NCBI RefSeq assembly: GCF_008629675.1
Contig: NZ_VWOX01000009.1
Coordinates: 186,001-250,000, forward strand
Length of the DNA: 64,000 bases
From: Roseiconus nitratireducens
Lineage (GTDB): Bacteria; Planctomycetota; Planctomycetia; Pirellulales; Pirellulaceae
Reading direction: 5' to 3'
The notes beneath the pieces are model-generated. The model made no database searches. It was not told where the DNA came from and saw nothing but the letters and a program-made list of their open reading frames with translations. Of this stretch, positions 18,501-26,269 are shown piece after piece. Each line of letters opens with the position of its first letter. Position 1 is the first letter of the stretch. The position numbers and the translations under genes are program-made.

Positions 18501-18841
18501 GCAATCGCGACCCGGTTTTGGACCAACACCGACGCGATGTCCATGTCGGTGCCCACCTCGAACGTGACGGTCAATTTGTAGGAACCGTCGTCCGCACTGG
18601 TGGAAGACATGTACAAGCTTTTTTCGACGCCGTTGACCTCCTGTTCGATCGGCGTCGCGACCGCATCGGCGATCGTGACCGCATCCGCACCAGGATAAAC
18701 CGCGGAAACGGAAACGGTCGGCGGGGCGATGGGCGGAAACTTGGCCACCGGCAAGGCACCAAACGACACCACCCCGGCGATCACGATCACAATCGAGATG
18801 ACGGTGGCAAAGATCGGCCGGTAGATAAAAAAACGCGACAT
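15548..18841 (-). CDS. RND multidrug efflux pump, inner-membrane component (HAE1 type)
   Basis: 1097 residues, slightly longer than the usual ~1040 of AcrB/MexB relatives. It opens with the typical SRFFIYRPIFATVISI helix and has the duplicated 12-helix plan with two large periplasmic loops. The proton-relay residues are present: adjacent Asp in GIVVDDAIVVVEN (helix 4) and Lys in ALASKNAILIVEF (helix 10). The HAE1 family exports hydrophobic or amphiphilic compounds by proton antiport. About 60 extra C-terminal residues (from about 1035) are rich in Glu, Ser, Ala and Pro and look disordered. The adaptor gene lies 30 bases upstream; no outer-membrane TolC gene is in the window, so the pump must use one encoded elsewhere. 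Confidence 0.95.
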   Translation of the reverse strand: MSRFFIYRPIFATVISIVIVIAGVVSFGALPVAKFPPIAPPTVSVSAVYPGADAVTIADAVATPIEQEVNGVEKSLYMSSTSADDGSYKLTVTFEVGTDMDIASVLVQNRVAIAEPKLPSEVRAQGITTKKQSTQILQFVALTSSDGDLSPLYLSNYALRIKDELSRVDGVGEVTVFGAGDYSMRVWLDPRKLKQRGLTTSDVVNAIAEQNVQVAAGQIGAPPAPDQTAFQFPVRAQGRLADVKEFGNIIVSTGERGQILRVRDVARVELGGKSYQFDSKFNGKPSASLAVYQLPDANAVTTAQLVREAMQELSSQSSWPEGLEYDIPFDSTRFVEASIQEVYTTLAVAILLVVAVIFVFLQDWRATIVPVAAIPVSLIGTFAVMAAIGFSINMLSLFGIVLAIGIVVDDAIVVVENTTRHLADGLSPKQAAVKAMEEITGPVIATTLVLLAVFVPSAFMSGITGQLFRQFAITISSAVLISTVNALTLSPALCGVFLRAPTESQFIGFRWFNRAFDGATGIYSGVIGRFVRLVTVVLLVYLGLVATTGLTFQSLPTGFVPSEDQGYLFVNCQLPDSASSSRTQEVMAELDEIYQQIPGVKDTVSISGYSLIGGYAGSNLGLSVLVLDPWEQREGFDESVEGIQKHLRERFAMIQDAIVFPFAPPPIDGLGNAGGFQMELRDVGSQGYEALQAQAEDLVATGNGQSRLVGLNTTFRASAPQLFADVDRVKAKTMDVPLGNIFGTLQAFLGSAYVNDFMKDNRAYQVRVQAESEFRVSADDIAHLDVRDTQGRMIPMGSLVNVRDAFGPTVVRRYNLYPSASINGAPAPGTSSGQALTLMEQMADERLPAGFDFRWTGISYQEKVASGGQALVLLLAVVAVFLVLAAQYESWTSPAAVIAVVPLAALGVVLALVLRGADNNTYTQIGIVLLVALASKNAILIVEFAREQRRHGVPIGDAAVNAARLRFRAILMTAVSSILGFLPLLVASGAGAASRQAIGNAVVGGMIAATCFSLLFVPTFFVVFQRLSEWKTTDSAVGMQTAGAGTGQGEESFSPDAASGTQPAAEAEQEPSPTAEQTSENDASSEKGSDAKDPPPS

Positions 18842-18871
18842 GCTGCGGCTTCCGATTCGGTGCGATCTTGC

Positions 18872-20284
18872 CTATTCGGCCTGCGGGGAAGAAGCCGGTT
18901 TCGTTGGGGGCGTCGTCGACGGTGGGTCAGACGCGTCCGGCTGCGATTCATCGTTCCCCGATTCCGAATCCGCACCGTCCGACGGCGTGTCCGGAGCGTC
19001 CTGTTGGAAGTCTGACAGCTGCGAATCGGAAACGCCTCGCAGCACCTGGCTCTCATCAAAATCCAATTCGATCAATTTGGGGACGACCGGCGCGTCAGGA
19101 ATTGCCCGCTGAATCCCGGACAAAATGACTTGGTCGCTGGTCGACAAACCGCTCTCGACCATTGCCCAGCCGCCCACCGTTTCGGCAACCGAGATGTCTT
19201 TCTTGGCCACCCGGTTGTCCGCACCGACGACCAACACGTAGGGTCCAGACGGACCTCGCGAAATGGCAGATTCCTTGATCAGCATTCGCTCGACCTTCTC
19301 AGGCATCGCCACACGAACGCTCACAAACAGCCCGGGCAGCAGACGCTTGTCGGAATTGTCGAACACCGCTCGCAGTGCCAACGTCCCAAAATTGGGATCC
19401 ACGCCGGCCTGGTCGATGTAGTCCAACGTGCCTTTGAACGGATAGCCGGTGTCGGTCTCGCGTTTCAGGAAGACGTCGTACCGGCTCCAATCTTGTGATT
19501 CCGGTTCACCGCCGGGACTCGATTTTCGCCGAGCAGCCATCAGCTCCAACAGCTGACGATCGCTAATCGTGAAGTTGGCGTAGATCTGAGACGCATCCAC
19601 GATCCTGGTCAGGACCGTGCCAAACTCCACCAGGTTTCCCTGTTTGATTTCCGTCTTGGTGATTCTGCCACCGATGGGCGCGGTCACCGTCGTGTAGTCC
19701 AAATCGATTTTGGCCCGGTTGCGATTCTCCGTCGCCACCCCCAGTTCGGCCTTGGCTGCTTCAACGTTCGCTTTGGCCGCCGTGACCGCCGCCCGCCCCG
19801 ATTGGGCGTTGGCCAACGCCTGGTCGTACTCCGCCTGCGACGCGGCTTGGCGTTCGAGCAGCTTCGTGGTGCGTTGGAGTTCGTTTTCGGCCTGATCCAG
19901 AGTTGCCTGAGCCGTTTCGACCGAAGCCTCCGCCACGCCCACGGCGGCCTCCGCCGCATCAACGGAGGCTTTCAGGGCGTTGAAGTCCGCTTCATATTGA
20001 TCCGGTTCAATCTGGTACAGGGTCTCCCCCTGGCGAACCTCTTTCTCAGGATCGACCATCACATCGCGAATGAACCCCTGAACCCGGGCCCGCACCTCGG
20101 CTTCCCGCACCGCTTCGGTATCCCCGGTGGACTCCAAAAAGGGAGTCAATTGAGTCTTAATCGGTCGTGCCACCGAGACCGTCGGGGGCGGCGGCGGCTC
20201 GTAAACGTTTGACTGTCGACGGCAACCAACGGCGGCGAGGATCAAAACGATGCACAGCGGCTTCATGCGACGGAATCTTGCCAT
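18872..20284 (-). CDS. RND periplasmic adaptor subunit, lipoprotein (AcrA/MexA-like)
   Basis: About 470 residues. MKPLCIVLILAAVGC is a lipoprotein leader with the lipobox Cys in AVGC. The adaptor follows: TVSVARPIKTQLTPFLE, a lipoyl half-motif (ARVQGFIRDVMVDPEKEVRQG), a long alpha-helical hairpin (about 100-190, with repeated A-E-A and L-E segments), the second lipoyl half (DLDYTTVTAPIGGRIT), then beta-barrel and membrane-proximal domains with LLPGLFVSVRV. It bridges the RND pump and the outer-membrane channel. A Ser/Asp/Pro-rich acidic tail of ~60 residues is unusual and parallels the pump's tail. It is the first gene of the pair. ATG at 20284 is used; an ATG at 20266 would give the most compact lipoprotein leader. 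Confidence 0.93.
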   Translation of the reverse strand: MARFRRMKPLCIVLILAAVGCRRQSNVYEPPPPPTVSVARPIKTQLTPFLESTGDTEAVREAEVRARVQGFIRDVMVDPEKEVRQGETLYQIEPDQYEADFNALKASVDAAEAAVGVAEASVETAQATLDQAENELQRTTKLLERQAASQAEYDQALANAQSGRAAVTAAKANVEAAKAELGVATENRNRAKIDLDYTTVTAPIGGRITKTEIKQGNLVEFGTVLTRIVDASQIYANFTISDRQLLELMAARRKSSPGGEPESQDWSRYDVFLKRETDTGYPFKGTLDYIDQAGVDPNFGTLALRAVFDNSDKRLLPGLFVSVRVAMPEKVERMLIKESAISRGPSGPYVLVVGADNRVAKKDISVAETVGGWAMVESGLSTSDQVILSGIQRAIPDAPVVPKLIELDFDESQVLRGVSDSQLSDFQQDAPDTPSDGADSESGNDESQPDASDPPSTTPPTKPASSPQAE

Positions 20285-20430
20285 CAAAGCTGTGTCCCAA
20301 GGTCAGAAACCGGGCAGAAGAATTCCCGTCAGTATACGAAATTATCTCGGCACCGGAATCAGCCTCAATGCCGGCTGATCGTTCGCCGGCTGTTCCGGAG
20401 ACAGAATTTCCGTGGACGCGATTGCCTGGG

Positions 20431-20462
20431 GACGGGTTTGCCGGCAGACGGGTTTGCCGGCA
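20431..20462. repeat. Perfect 16-bp tandem duplication
   Basis: GACGGGTTTGCCGGCA occurs twice in direct succession between the adaptor gene start and the stop of the serine hydrolase gene. It is probably a slippage product. Nothing else was recognised in this 200-base gap. Confidence 0.6.
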
Positions 20463-20486
20463 GACGCTGCACGACGCCGCGTCGAT

Positions 20487-21626
20487 TCACCGCGTCGCTT
20501 CCAAGTCAGCGACTGCGGACTTCAACCGCGCCAGCCCGCTCGGGTTTTCCGGCAATGGCTGTGGCTTGATGGCCGGTAACAGTTTTTCCCAAACCAGATT
20601 CAGTTGTCCTTGAAGATCGCGACTGTTGGCCGTCATGGCCACGACCACTTGCTGATCCGGCAACACCACACAGAATTGCCCATCCTTGCCATCGCCCCGG
20701 TAGGCATCGTGACGACAGCGCCAGAACTGGAATGCATACCCCTGGTCCCAATCACTGTCCGGGTTGCTGCCGTTGGAAACCTGCTTGGTGGTCGCCAATT
20801 CGATCCACGCTTCAGGAATCAGTTGCTCTCCCTGCCATCGTCCTTTCTGTAAATAAAGTTGTCCGAATTTGGCGATGTCTTCGGTGCGCAGGAACAACCC
20901 GTAACCACCGATCGAGATCCCCTGGGGACTTTCGTCCCAGCGAGGATTGGAGATACCCAGGGGGTCGAACAATCGTGGCTTCAAATAGTCCAGCACGGTT
21001 TCGCCGGTCACTTTCTGAACGATCGCCGACAACATGTACGTCGCCGGTGTGTTGTAACGAAAGTGGGTTCCGGGCTTGTGCGGGACGTCCTGATTCAGAA
21101 ATGAATCCACCCAAGGCTGGTCGTCGCCCAACGAGGGCGGATCCTGGTGACCGGTCGACATGGTCAACAAATCACGAACACGCATGGCCCGCAAATTGGC
21201 CGATGGCTGTTCCGGTGCCTGGTCGGGAAAAAACTCCAACACGCGATCGTCGATGCTCATTTTGCCCTCGGTGACGGCCAGACCAACCGCCGTCGACGTA
21301 AAACTCTTGCTTAGCGACCACAGGATGTGTGGTTTCTCGGCGGATTCGGGTTTCCACCAAGCCTCGGCGATCACCTGGCCGTTCCGCAACACCATCAAAC
21401 TGTGCATCGAATCAACCTGCTCGTCGGCCGCCTGGACCCATTCGCACAACCCGACCGAATCGACGCCTTGAGATTCGGGTGTACTGCGGGGCAAAGCCAT
21501 CGTTCCCGGCGCCTGCTCGGGTGTCGGGGCGGGTGTCTGAGCTTTCTCTTGGCCACAGACCTGTGATGCGAGCCCAAAACCAAGCAGAAAAAACGCGGGC
21601 ATCAAAAAACGGAGTCGGCGTGACAT
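20487..21626 (-). CDS. Secreted beta-lactamase-family serine hydrolase (class C/esterase fold)
   Basis: 379 residues with a signal peptide (MSRRLRFLMPAFFLLGFG, ending near VCGQ). The penicillin-binding-like S-x-x-K motif is in LWSLSKSFTSTAVG. The second motif, normally Y-S-N in class C enzymes, is RYNTPATYML, a Y-N-T variant often seen in esterase or amidase members. Other conserved pieces are RVRDLLTMSTGH and GGYGLFLRTEDIAKFGQLYL. The family ranges from beta-lactamases and DD-peptidases to 6-aminohexanoate-oligomer hydrolases and lipases; the substrate cannot be assigned. It is transcribed away from the SIMPL gene across a 300-base shared upstream region. Confidence 0.85.
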   Translation of the reverse strand: MSRRLRFLMPAFFLLGFGLASQVCGQEKAQTPAPTPEQAPGTMALPRSTPESQGVDSVGLCEWVQAADEQVDSMHSLMVLRNGQVIAEAWWKPESAEKPHILWSLSKSFTSTAVGLAVTEGKMSIDDRVLEFFPDQAPEQPSANLRAMRVRDLLTMSTGHQDPPSLGDDQPWVDSFLNQDVPHKPGTHFRYNTPATYMLSAIVQKVTGETVLDYLKPRLFDPLGISNPRWDESPQGISIGGYGLFLRTEDIAKFGQLYLQKGRWQGEQLIPEAWIELATTKQVSNGSNPDSDWDQGYAFQFWRCRHDAYRGDGKDGQFCVVLPDQQVVVAMTANSRDLQGQLNLVWEKLLPAIKPQPLPENPSGLARLKSAVADLEATR

Positions 21627-21926
21627 CGGACGGTCCGGGACGGGAGGGAAAAGCGAACGGCGGCAGCGAACTCGCTGGCCGGAGCCGATTATAGAGAGCC
21701 GATCGGCTGGTCGCGTGTGCCCGACAAAACGTCGCTCGATCGCGGCTGGCCGCGGACGGCGCGCCGGCGGGGTGAGGCGAGTCCATCCCGACTCCATCCC
21801 AACGGATCCTGCTACCGCTTTGGCACGCGGGCTGCAAAGATGGAGTGGATCACCGGAGTCCTCAAGATTCTTTCACGTCACCGATTCCCCACAGCACCGT
21901 TTCAACGCCACCACAAGGAACCTCCA
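21627..21926. promoter_or_regulatory. Divergent upstream region of serine hydrolase and SIMPL genes
   Basis: These 300 bases separate two divergent starts, so both promoters should lie here, but no confident -35/-10 pair or operator palindrome was found. AAGGAA about 8 bases before 21927 is a plausible ribosome-binding site for the SIMPL gene. Open frames extending in from both genes lack family similarity here. Confidence 0.35.
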
Positions 21927-22745
21927 ATGCTAGGCAAGTACCTCCCCCGCACCGCATCCGACACCGCACCAGCCCGTCCGGCATCGGTGCCGCCCTTGGC
22001 GACGGCGATCGGGTTTTCTTCCTTGATCGTCGCGGCAATCCTGACCTTCCCTGCTTCCGCTTTCGGACAGGAGCAGGAAATCGACGATTTGCCGTCGATC
22101 AGCGTCAGCGGCGAGGGCGAAGTTCAATCGAAACCCGACATGGCTGCGATCAGCGTCGGCGTCGTCACCGAAGCCGAATCGGCCAAGCAAGCTCTGGAAG
22201 CCAACAACGAAGCGATGCAACGACTGTTTGAATCGCTGGATCAGATGCAGATCGAAGACAAGGACCGGCAAACGGTTCGATTCGACATTTCACCGCAATA
22301 CCGTCGTGAAGATCCTCGCCGACAACAGCTGCAGCAAGACGACGCATCACGCCAACCGCGAATTGTCGGATACCAGGTCACCAACCAATTGCGGATCAAG
22401 GTCCGCAGGATTTCTGAATTGGGCAACGTGTTGGATGCCGTCGTCGCCGCCGGCAGCAACCGAGTCGAAGGCATTCAGTTCGCCGTGGACAACCAAGACA
22501 ATTTGCTGGACGAAGCGAGAAAGGCCGCCATCGAAGACGCCCGTCGCAAGGCGCAGCTGTTCGCCAAGGCCGCGGACGTTTCACTGGGCCGCGTGCTCCG
22601 CATTCAGGAACGCGGCGGTGCTCAACCGGTCGGAGGGCCAAGGATGATGATGATGGCCGAAGGCCGGTCGACGCCGATCGCATCGGGTGAACAAACGATT
22701 TCCGCCCAGGTCGACGTCGTCTTCGGATTAAAAGAATCGCGTTGA
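21927..22745 (+). CDS. Exported SIMPL (DUF541) domain protein
   Basis: 272 residues. A long N-region and a hydrophobic stretch (IGFSSLIVAAILTFPASAFG) form the export signal, cleaved near AFGQE. The mature part is a SIMPL/DUF541 domain: ISVSGEGEVQSKPDMAAISV at its start, then an E-A-x-x-A-x-x-A-N-N-E helix, GYQVTNQLRIKVR, and a C-terminal helix with ARKAAIEDARRKAQLFA. The fold is found in periplasmic oligomeric proteins; some relatives protect against oxidative or signalling stress, but no reaction is known. An extra Arg/Gln-rich loop (about 130-145) is inserted before the GYQV strand. The gene ends 7 bases from the convergent M20 peptidase stop. Confidence 0.88.
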   Translation: MLGKYLPRTASDTAPARPASVPPLATAIGFSSLIVAAILTFPASAFGQEQEIDDLPSISVSGEGEVQSKPDMAAISVGVVTEAESAKQALEANNEAMQRLFESLDQMQIEDKDRQTVRFDISPQYRREDPRRQQLQQDDASRQPRIVGYQVTNQLRIKVRRISELGNVLDAVVAAGSNRVEGIQFAVDNQDNLLDEARKAAIEDARRKAQLFAKAADVSLGRVLRIQERGGAQPVGGPRMMMMAEGRSTPIASGEQTISAQVDVVFGLKESR

Positions 22746-22752
22746 TCGGAAA

Positions 22753-24279
22753 TCAATCGCCGATTCCGTTTTCTGCAGTCGAGTTGCGCAGCAGCAGTTC
22801 ATAGAACCGCACGATTTCGGCCAAATTGTCGACCGCGAGGCGTTCGTTGACTCCGTGAATCCTGGCCATGTCCTCTGATCGGACACGCATCGGGATGAAT
22901 CGGTAAATCTTGTCCGTGACTCCGTAATACCAAGAAGAATCGGTGGAGACGGAAGTCAGACCGGCCGCCACGATCACGTCCGGAAAGACTTCATGAATGG
23001 TCTTCTGAAGCGTCGCGAACTCTTCGCATTCGTCGGACGATACCAATTGCCCCTTGATATCCTGCCGGATCGTGCATTCGATGGCTGGGCTACCGTCGTG
23101 TAATTGCTGGTCTTTGGTGATCGCCAATAGATGGTCTCGCGCATCTTCTGCGGTGTCCCCAGGCAGCAAACGCACGTTCACCGTCGCCTTGGCCCACGCC
23201 GGAGTCACGTTCGGCGGATTACGAGTGAACAGTTGCGTCACGTTCATCGTCGATCGGACAACGCCTTCCGTTGACGGTTGACGCGAGAATTGCCAACCGA
23301 TTAATCCGTCAAACAACCAGCGGTTTCCCAACACCGTCCGCTGCAACAGCGGCATTTCCGGCGCCAGGAAACGAAACAGCGTGGCCGTCGCCTCGGTCAC
23401 CCGAACAGGCATCGGTTGGTTCTCAATGCGACGGATCGTCTCCGAAAGCTGGGCGACGGCACTGCGGCCCGGCATCGAACCGTGACCGCCCTCCCCGTGG
23501 GCGACGATCTCCAGATCCGCCCAAGCTTTTTCCGCAATGGCCACGAAGGCAACCGGTCTTGGGGCGCCCGGCACCACGCCGTCCAAAATCGCGCCGCCCT
23601 CATCCAGGATGTAGGCGAATCGAATCCCCTGATCGGCGAATCGCTTCGCCATCACCGCATTGCCCTGCTCGCCCCCGATCTCTTCGTCGTGTCCGAACGC
23701 CAGGTAGACCGTTCGTTGCGGGGTGAATCCGTCGGACGCCAATTGTTCGACGGCGGACATGATCGCGATCACACCGCTTTTGACGTCCAAGGCGCCCCGC
23801 CCCCAGACGTATCCGTCGGCGACCTCACCGGTCTGGTACCCGTGAATCCACTCCGACGCGGTTTCTTCACTGACCGGCACGACGTCCATGTGCGACATCA
23901 ACAGAATCGGATCCAACGATTCATCGGTTCCCTGCCAGCGGTACAGCAAGCTCAACTCGCTGACCGTTTCCCGCTGCAGTGACTGATGCGCATTCGGAAA
24001 GCGATCCTGCAAGATCTGGTGCAACCGCAGAAACGCGTCGGGATCCATCTTGGACCGATCGTGGTAGGAGTAGCTTTGGACGGCAAGAAACTCCGCCAGG
24101 ATCTCGGCGGATTGTTCAGGGCTCATGGCACCGGTCTTCATGTCGGGGGCAATCACCCGTTGCTGTTTGGATGGTAGACGAAATGCGTATCCGACCAGAC
24201 CAAGGGCGATGACGACCAGCGTCACGCCAATACCGATCAGCCACCGCCACAATCGGCGTGTTTTTTTGAACGCTTTCAT
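22753..24279 (-). CDS. Membrane-anchored M20-family peptidase (PM20D1/carboxypeptidase-S-like)
   Basis: 508 residues. An N-terminal anchor (about 9-35: RRLWRWLIGIGVTLVV and following) precedes a complete M20 dizinc peptidase. Metal ligands and catalytic residues are visible: LLMSHMDVVPV (His, Asp), GRGALDVKSGV (bridging Asp), GHDEEIGGEQG (catalytic Glu, ligand Glu), ILDEGG (ligand Asp), and a late His in ARIHGVNE. The dimerisation lid includes GEGGHGSMPG. Closest relatives are Gly-X carboxypeptidases and PM20D1-type N-acyl-amino-acid hydrolases, so removal of an amino acid from an N-acyl or peptide substrate outside the cytoplasm is likely. I use the ATG at 24279; the codon two earlier is TTG. 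Confidence 0.9.
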   Translation of the reverse strand: MKAFKKTRRLWRWLIGIGVTLVVIALGLVGYAFRLPSKQQRVIAPDMKTGAMSPEQSAEILAEFLAVQSYSYHDRSKMDPDAFLRLHQILQDRFPNAHQSLQRETVSELSLLYRWQGTDESLDPILLMSHMDVVPVSEETASEWIHGYQTGEVADGYVWGRGALDVKSGVIAIMSAVEQLASDGFTPQRTVYLAFGHDEEIGGEQGNAVMAKRFADQGIRFAYILDEGGAILDGVVPGAPRPVAFVAIAEKAWADLEIVAHGEGGHGSMPGRSAVAQLSETIRRIENQPMPVRVTEATATLFRFLAPEMPLLQRTVLGNRWLFDGLIGWQFSRQPSTEGVVRSTMNVTQLFTRNPPNVTPAWAKATVNVRLLPGDTAEDARDHLLAITKDQQLHDGSPAIECTIRQDIKGQLVSSDECEEFATLQKTIHEVFPDVIVAAGLTSVSTDSSWYYGVTDKIYRFIPMRVRSEDMARIHGVNERLAVDNLAEIVRFYELLLRNSTAENGIGD

Positions 24280-24439
24280 GATCAAACGACAAGAATTGGC
24301 TGCTGCAACGCATCGGCCATTGTATCAAGTCGTCCCGTGACGGACCGATGCGGGTGAAAAGACAGCGTGAGTGGCTGTTGCGACCACCGGCTTTAAGGAG
24401 CCTTCCGCGGCGGAATCGATCCAGCTCCGGATCGGCCAA

Positions 24440-26269
24440 TCAGCGTTCGGACGCCGGCAGCGATTCGATACGAAGCTTCGAAACGAGAAACGATGCCCCA
24501 TGGTTGGCTCCGATGACGAATGCCGGCTGCGGCGTGGCCGACCAGCCACCGGCCATTTGCAAGCGTTCCGGGTCACCATCCCACCGGACGATCAATTGGT
24601 CATCCAAATAGTACGTCAATCCGTCGGCGCAAACATCGACGGCGAACCGGGACGGCGTTTCGGTCCCCATCGCATCGTGCTCGGCGACGGCCGCCAGTCG
24701 CCCGACGGCGTTGAACCCAAACCCCAATTTCGAAACGCCAGCACGCTGCGAATCGAGCAGGACAAAACATTGGGACGTTTGCCCGATTGGCAGGAACATC
24801 ACCAACGGCCCACTCCCCCCAAGCCGGCGCACCTCACCGGTGACCCGATAATCCGGTTGCACGGCCACCGGAATCAAGAGCTTCGCGGGGGAACTGTCCG
24901 GCACCAGCAACGTGCCGCCTGACAATTCCCAGCCCTCGCCGGTCAGCGCGTGGATCGCCGGGTCGGTCCTGCCAAGCAAATCAAACGGAAGCTCTCCGGG
25001 TGAGATCAATGAAATCTCCGGGAAAGTCACACCCGCGTTCGCCTGCATCAAGGACAAGCTCTCCGCCGGACGGCGGTCGGGCCGCAACATCCAGCCGGCG
25101 GCGGCGACGAAAGCAATCAAGGAGATGGCGGCCAGCCAACGCAATCGGGTACTGTGCTTGCGGGATTGATTCTGGCACTCCATCTGGATCGTGGTCACAC
25201 CGGACAGCATGCTGCTGTAATCGCGTTGGACCCGATTCAAATCCGACAGCAGTTCCCCGGCATTGGCGTAGCGTGTCTCCGGCGTTTTGGAGAGCATCTT
25301 CTCGAAGATGTCGTCAAACTCTCTCGGAACATCCAAAGCCGCCACGGACAGCCGTGGGATCTCTTCCTCGCGATGGGCCACCAAACGCTCCAACACGGTT
25401 TTTTCGTGTCCCCGATAGGGCGGATTTCCGGTCAAGAGAAAATGCAACGTGCAGCCGAGTGCGTACACATCCGCCGACGGTGTGACGGAATGGGCGTCGA
25501 TGGCTTGCTCGGGAGCCATGTAGTCGACGGTTCCGATGATGGTCCCGCCATGGGTGCAATCGACATCCGTTTTGTCATCGTCCCCGTCGACTTCGTGCGG
25601 ATCAAACTTCGCCAGACCGACGTCCAGCACCTTGACGGTGCGATCGGGGGTCAACAGCAGATTGGCAGGCTTGATGTCCCGATGAATGATGTTTTGTCGA
25701 TGCACGTACTTCAGGCCTTCGGCCGCCTGAATGATGACGCCCAAGGCATCGGCAAACGTCATCGGCCCGTGCTGGCGGACGTAGCTGGAAAGCGTCGTTC
25801 CCTCCACGTACTCCATCACCAGGTAACAGTGCTCGCCGCGATATCCGGCATCGAGTGCGCTGACGATGTTGGGATGCACCAGTCGTGACAGTGCTTCCAC
25901 TTCGCGCCGAAACCGTTGGTCGGCCTCCTTGCTGGCGTCATCGGCCAGCGTGAACTTCACGGCGACCTCCCGCTGCATCAGCGTGTGGCGGGCTTTGAAG
26001 ACGCGTCCCATGCCGCCTTGCCCGATCTTGTCGATGATCAGGTAGTCGTCCAAGATCAACTCATCCGACTTGCCTTCGTGGACCGCGGCGGCCTGGAAAT
26101 CGGTCAGACTGCCCGACTGGGCCAACTGGTCCAGGACGTAGCGATCGGTTTCAGAATCATCGCCCGCTTGCTCCTGGTCCAACTGCGAACGGATCCGATT
26201 CAGTTCGGCACGGGTGACCAGCCCGCTCTTGAGCAACAACTCGATAAAGCGGTGCAATGGTGAATTCAT
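24440..26269 (-). CDS. Transmembrane Ser/Thr protein kinase with C-terminal sensor domain
   Basis: 609 residues. An N-terminal helical domain (1-70) resembles the leader of planctomycete kinases. The Hanks-type kinase runs from about 75 to 345: IGQGGMGRVFKA (P-loop), VAVKF (ATP Lys), IIHRDIKPANLLL (catalytic loop), then VKVLDVGLAKF, where DFG is replaced by DVG, and GTVDYMAPEQA (APE). One membrane helix (about 382-400) leads to a ~190-residue beta-rich extracytoplasmic domain, perhaps a lectin- or LamG-like sensor (WELSGGTLLVPD, YLDDQLIVRWDG). The ATG at 26269 overlaps the stop of the upstream glycosyltransferase-sulfotransferase gene by one base (TGATG), so translation is probably coupled. 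Confidence 0.92.
   Translation of the reverse strand: MNSPLHRFIELLLKSGLVTRAELNRIRSQLDQEQAGDDSETDRYVLDQLAQSGSLTDFQAAAVHEGKSDELILDDYLIIDKIGQGGMGRVFKARHTLMQREVAVKFTLADDASKEADQRFRREVEALSRLVHPNIVSALDAGYRGEHCYLVMEYVEGTTLSSYVRQHGPMTFADALGVIIQAAEGLKYVHRQNIIHRDIKPANLLLTPDRTVKVLDVGLAKFDPHEVDGDDDKTDVDCTHGGTIIGTVDYMAPEQAIDAHSVTPSADVYALGCTLHFLLTGNPPYRGHEKTVLERLVAHREEEIPRLSVAALDVPREFDDIFEKMLSKTPETRYANAGELLSDLNRVQRDYSSMLSGVTTIQMECQNQSRKHSTRLRWLAAISLIAFVAAAGWMLRPDRRPAESLSLMQANAGVTFPEISLISPGELPFDLLGRTDPAIHALTGEGWELSGGTLLVPDSSPAKLLIPVAVQPDYRVTGEVRRLGGSGPLVMFLPIGQTSQCFVLLDSQRAGVSKLGFGFNAVGRLAAVAEHDAMGTETPSRFAVDVCADGLTYYLDDQLIVRWDGDPERLQMAGGWSATPQPAFVIGANHGASFLVSKLRIESLPASER

Noticed and set aside
15281..19112. 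Long plus-strand frames opposite the RND and adaptor genes
   Set aside because: Their composition is extreme (Arg, His, Gly) and the minus-strand genes have unmistakable family motifs.
15548..20284. A complete tripartite efflux operon
   Set aside because: No TolC/OprM-like outer-membrane gene lies next to the pair or elsewhere in the window.
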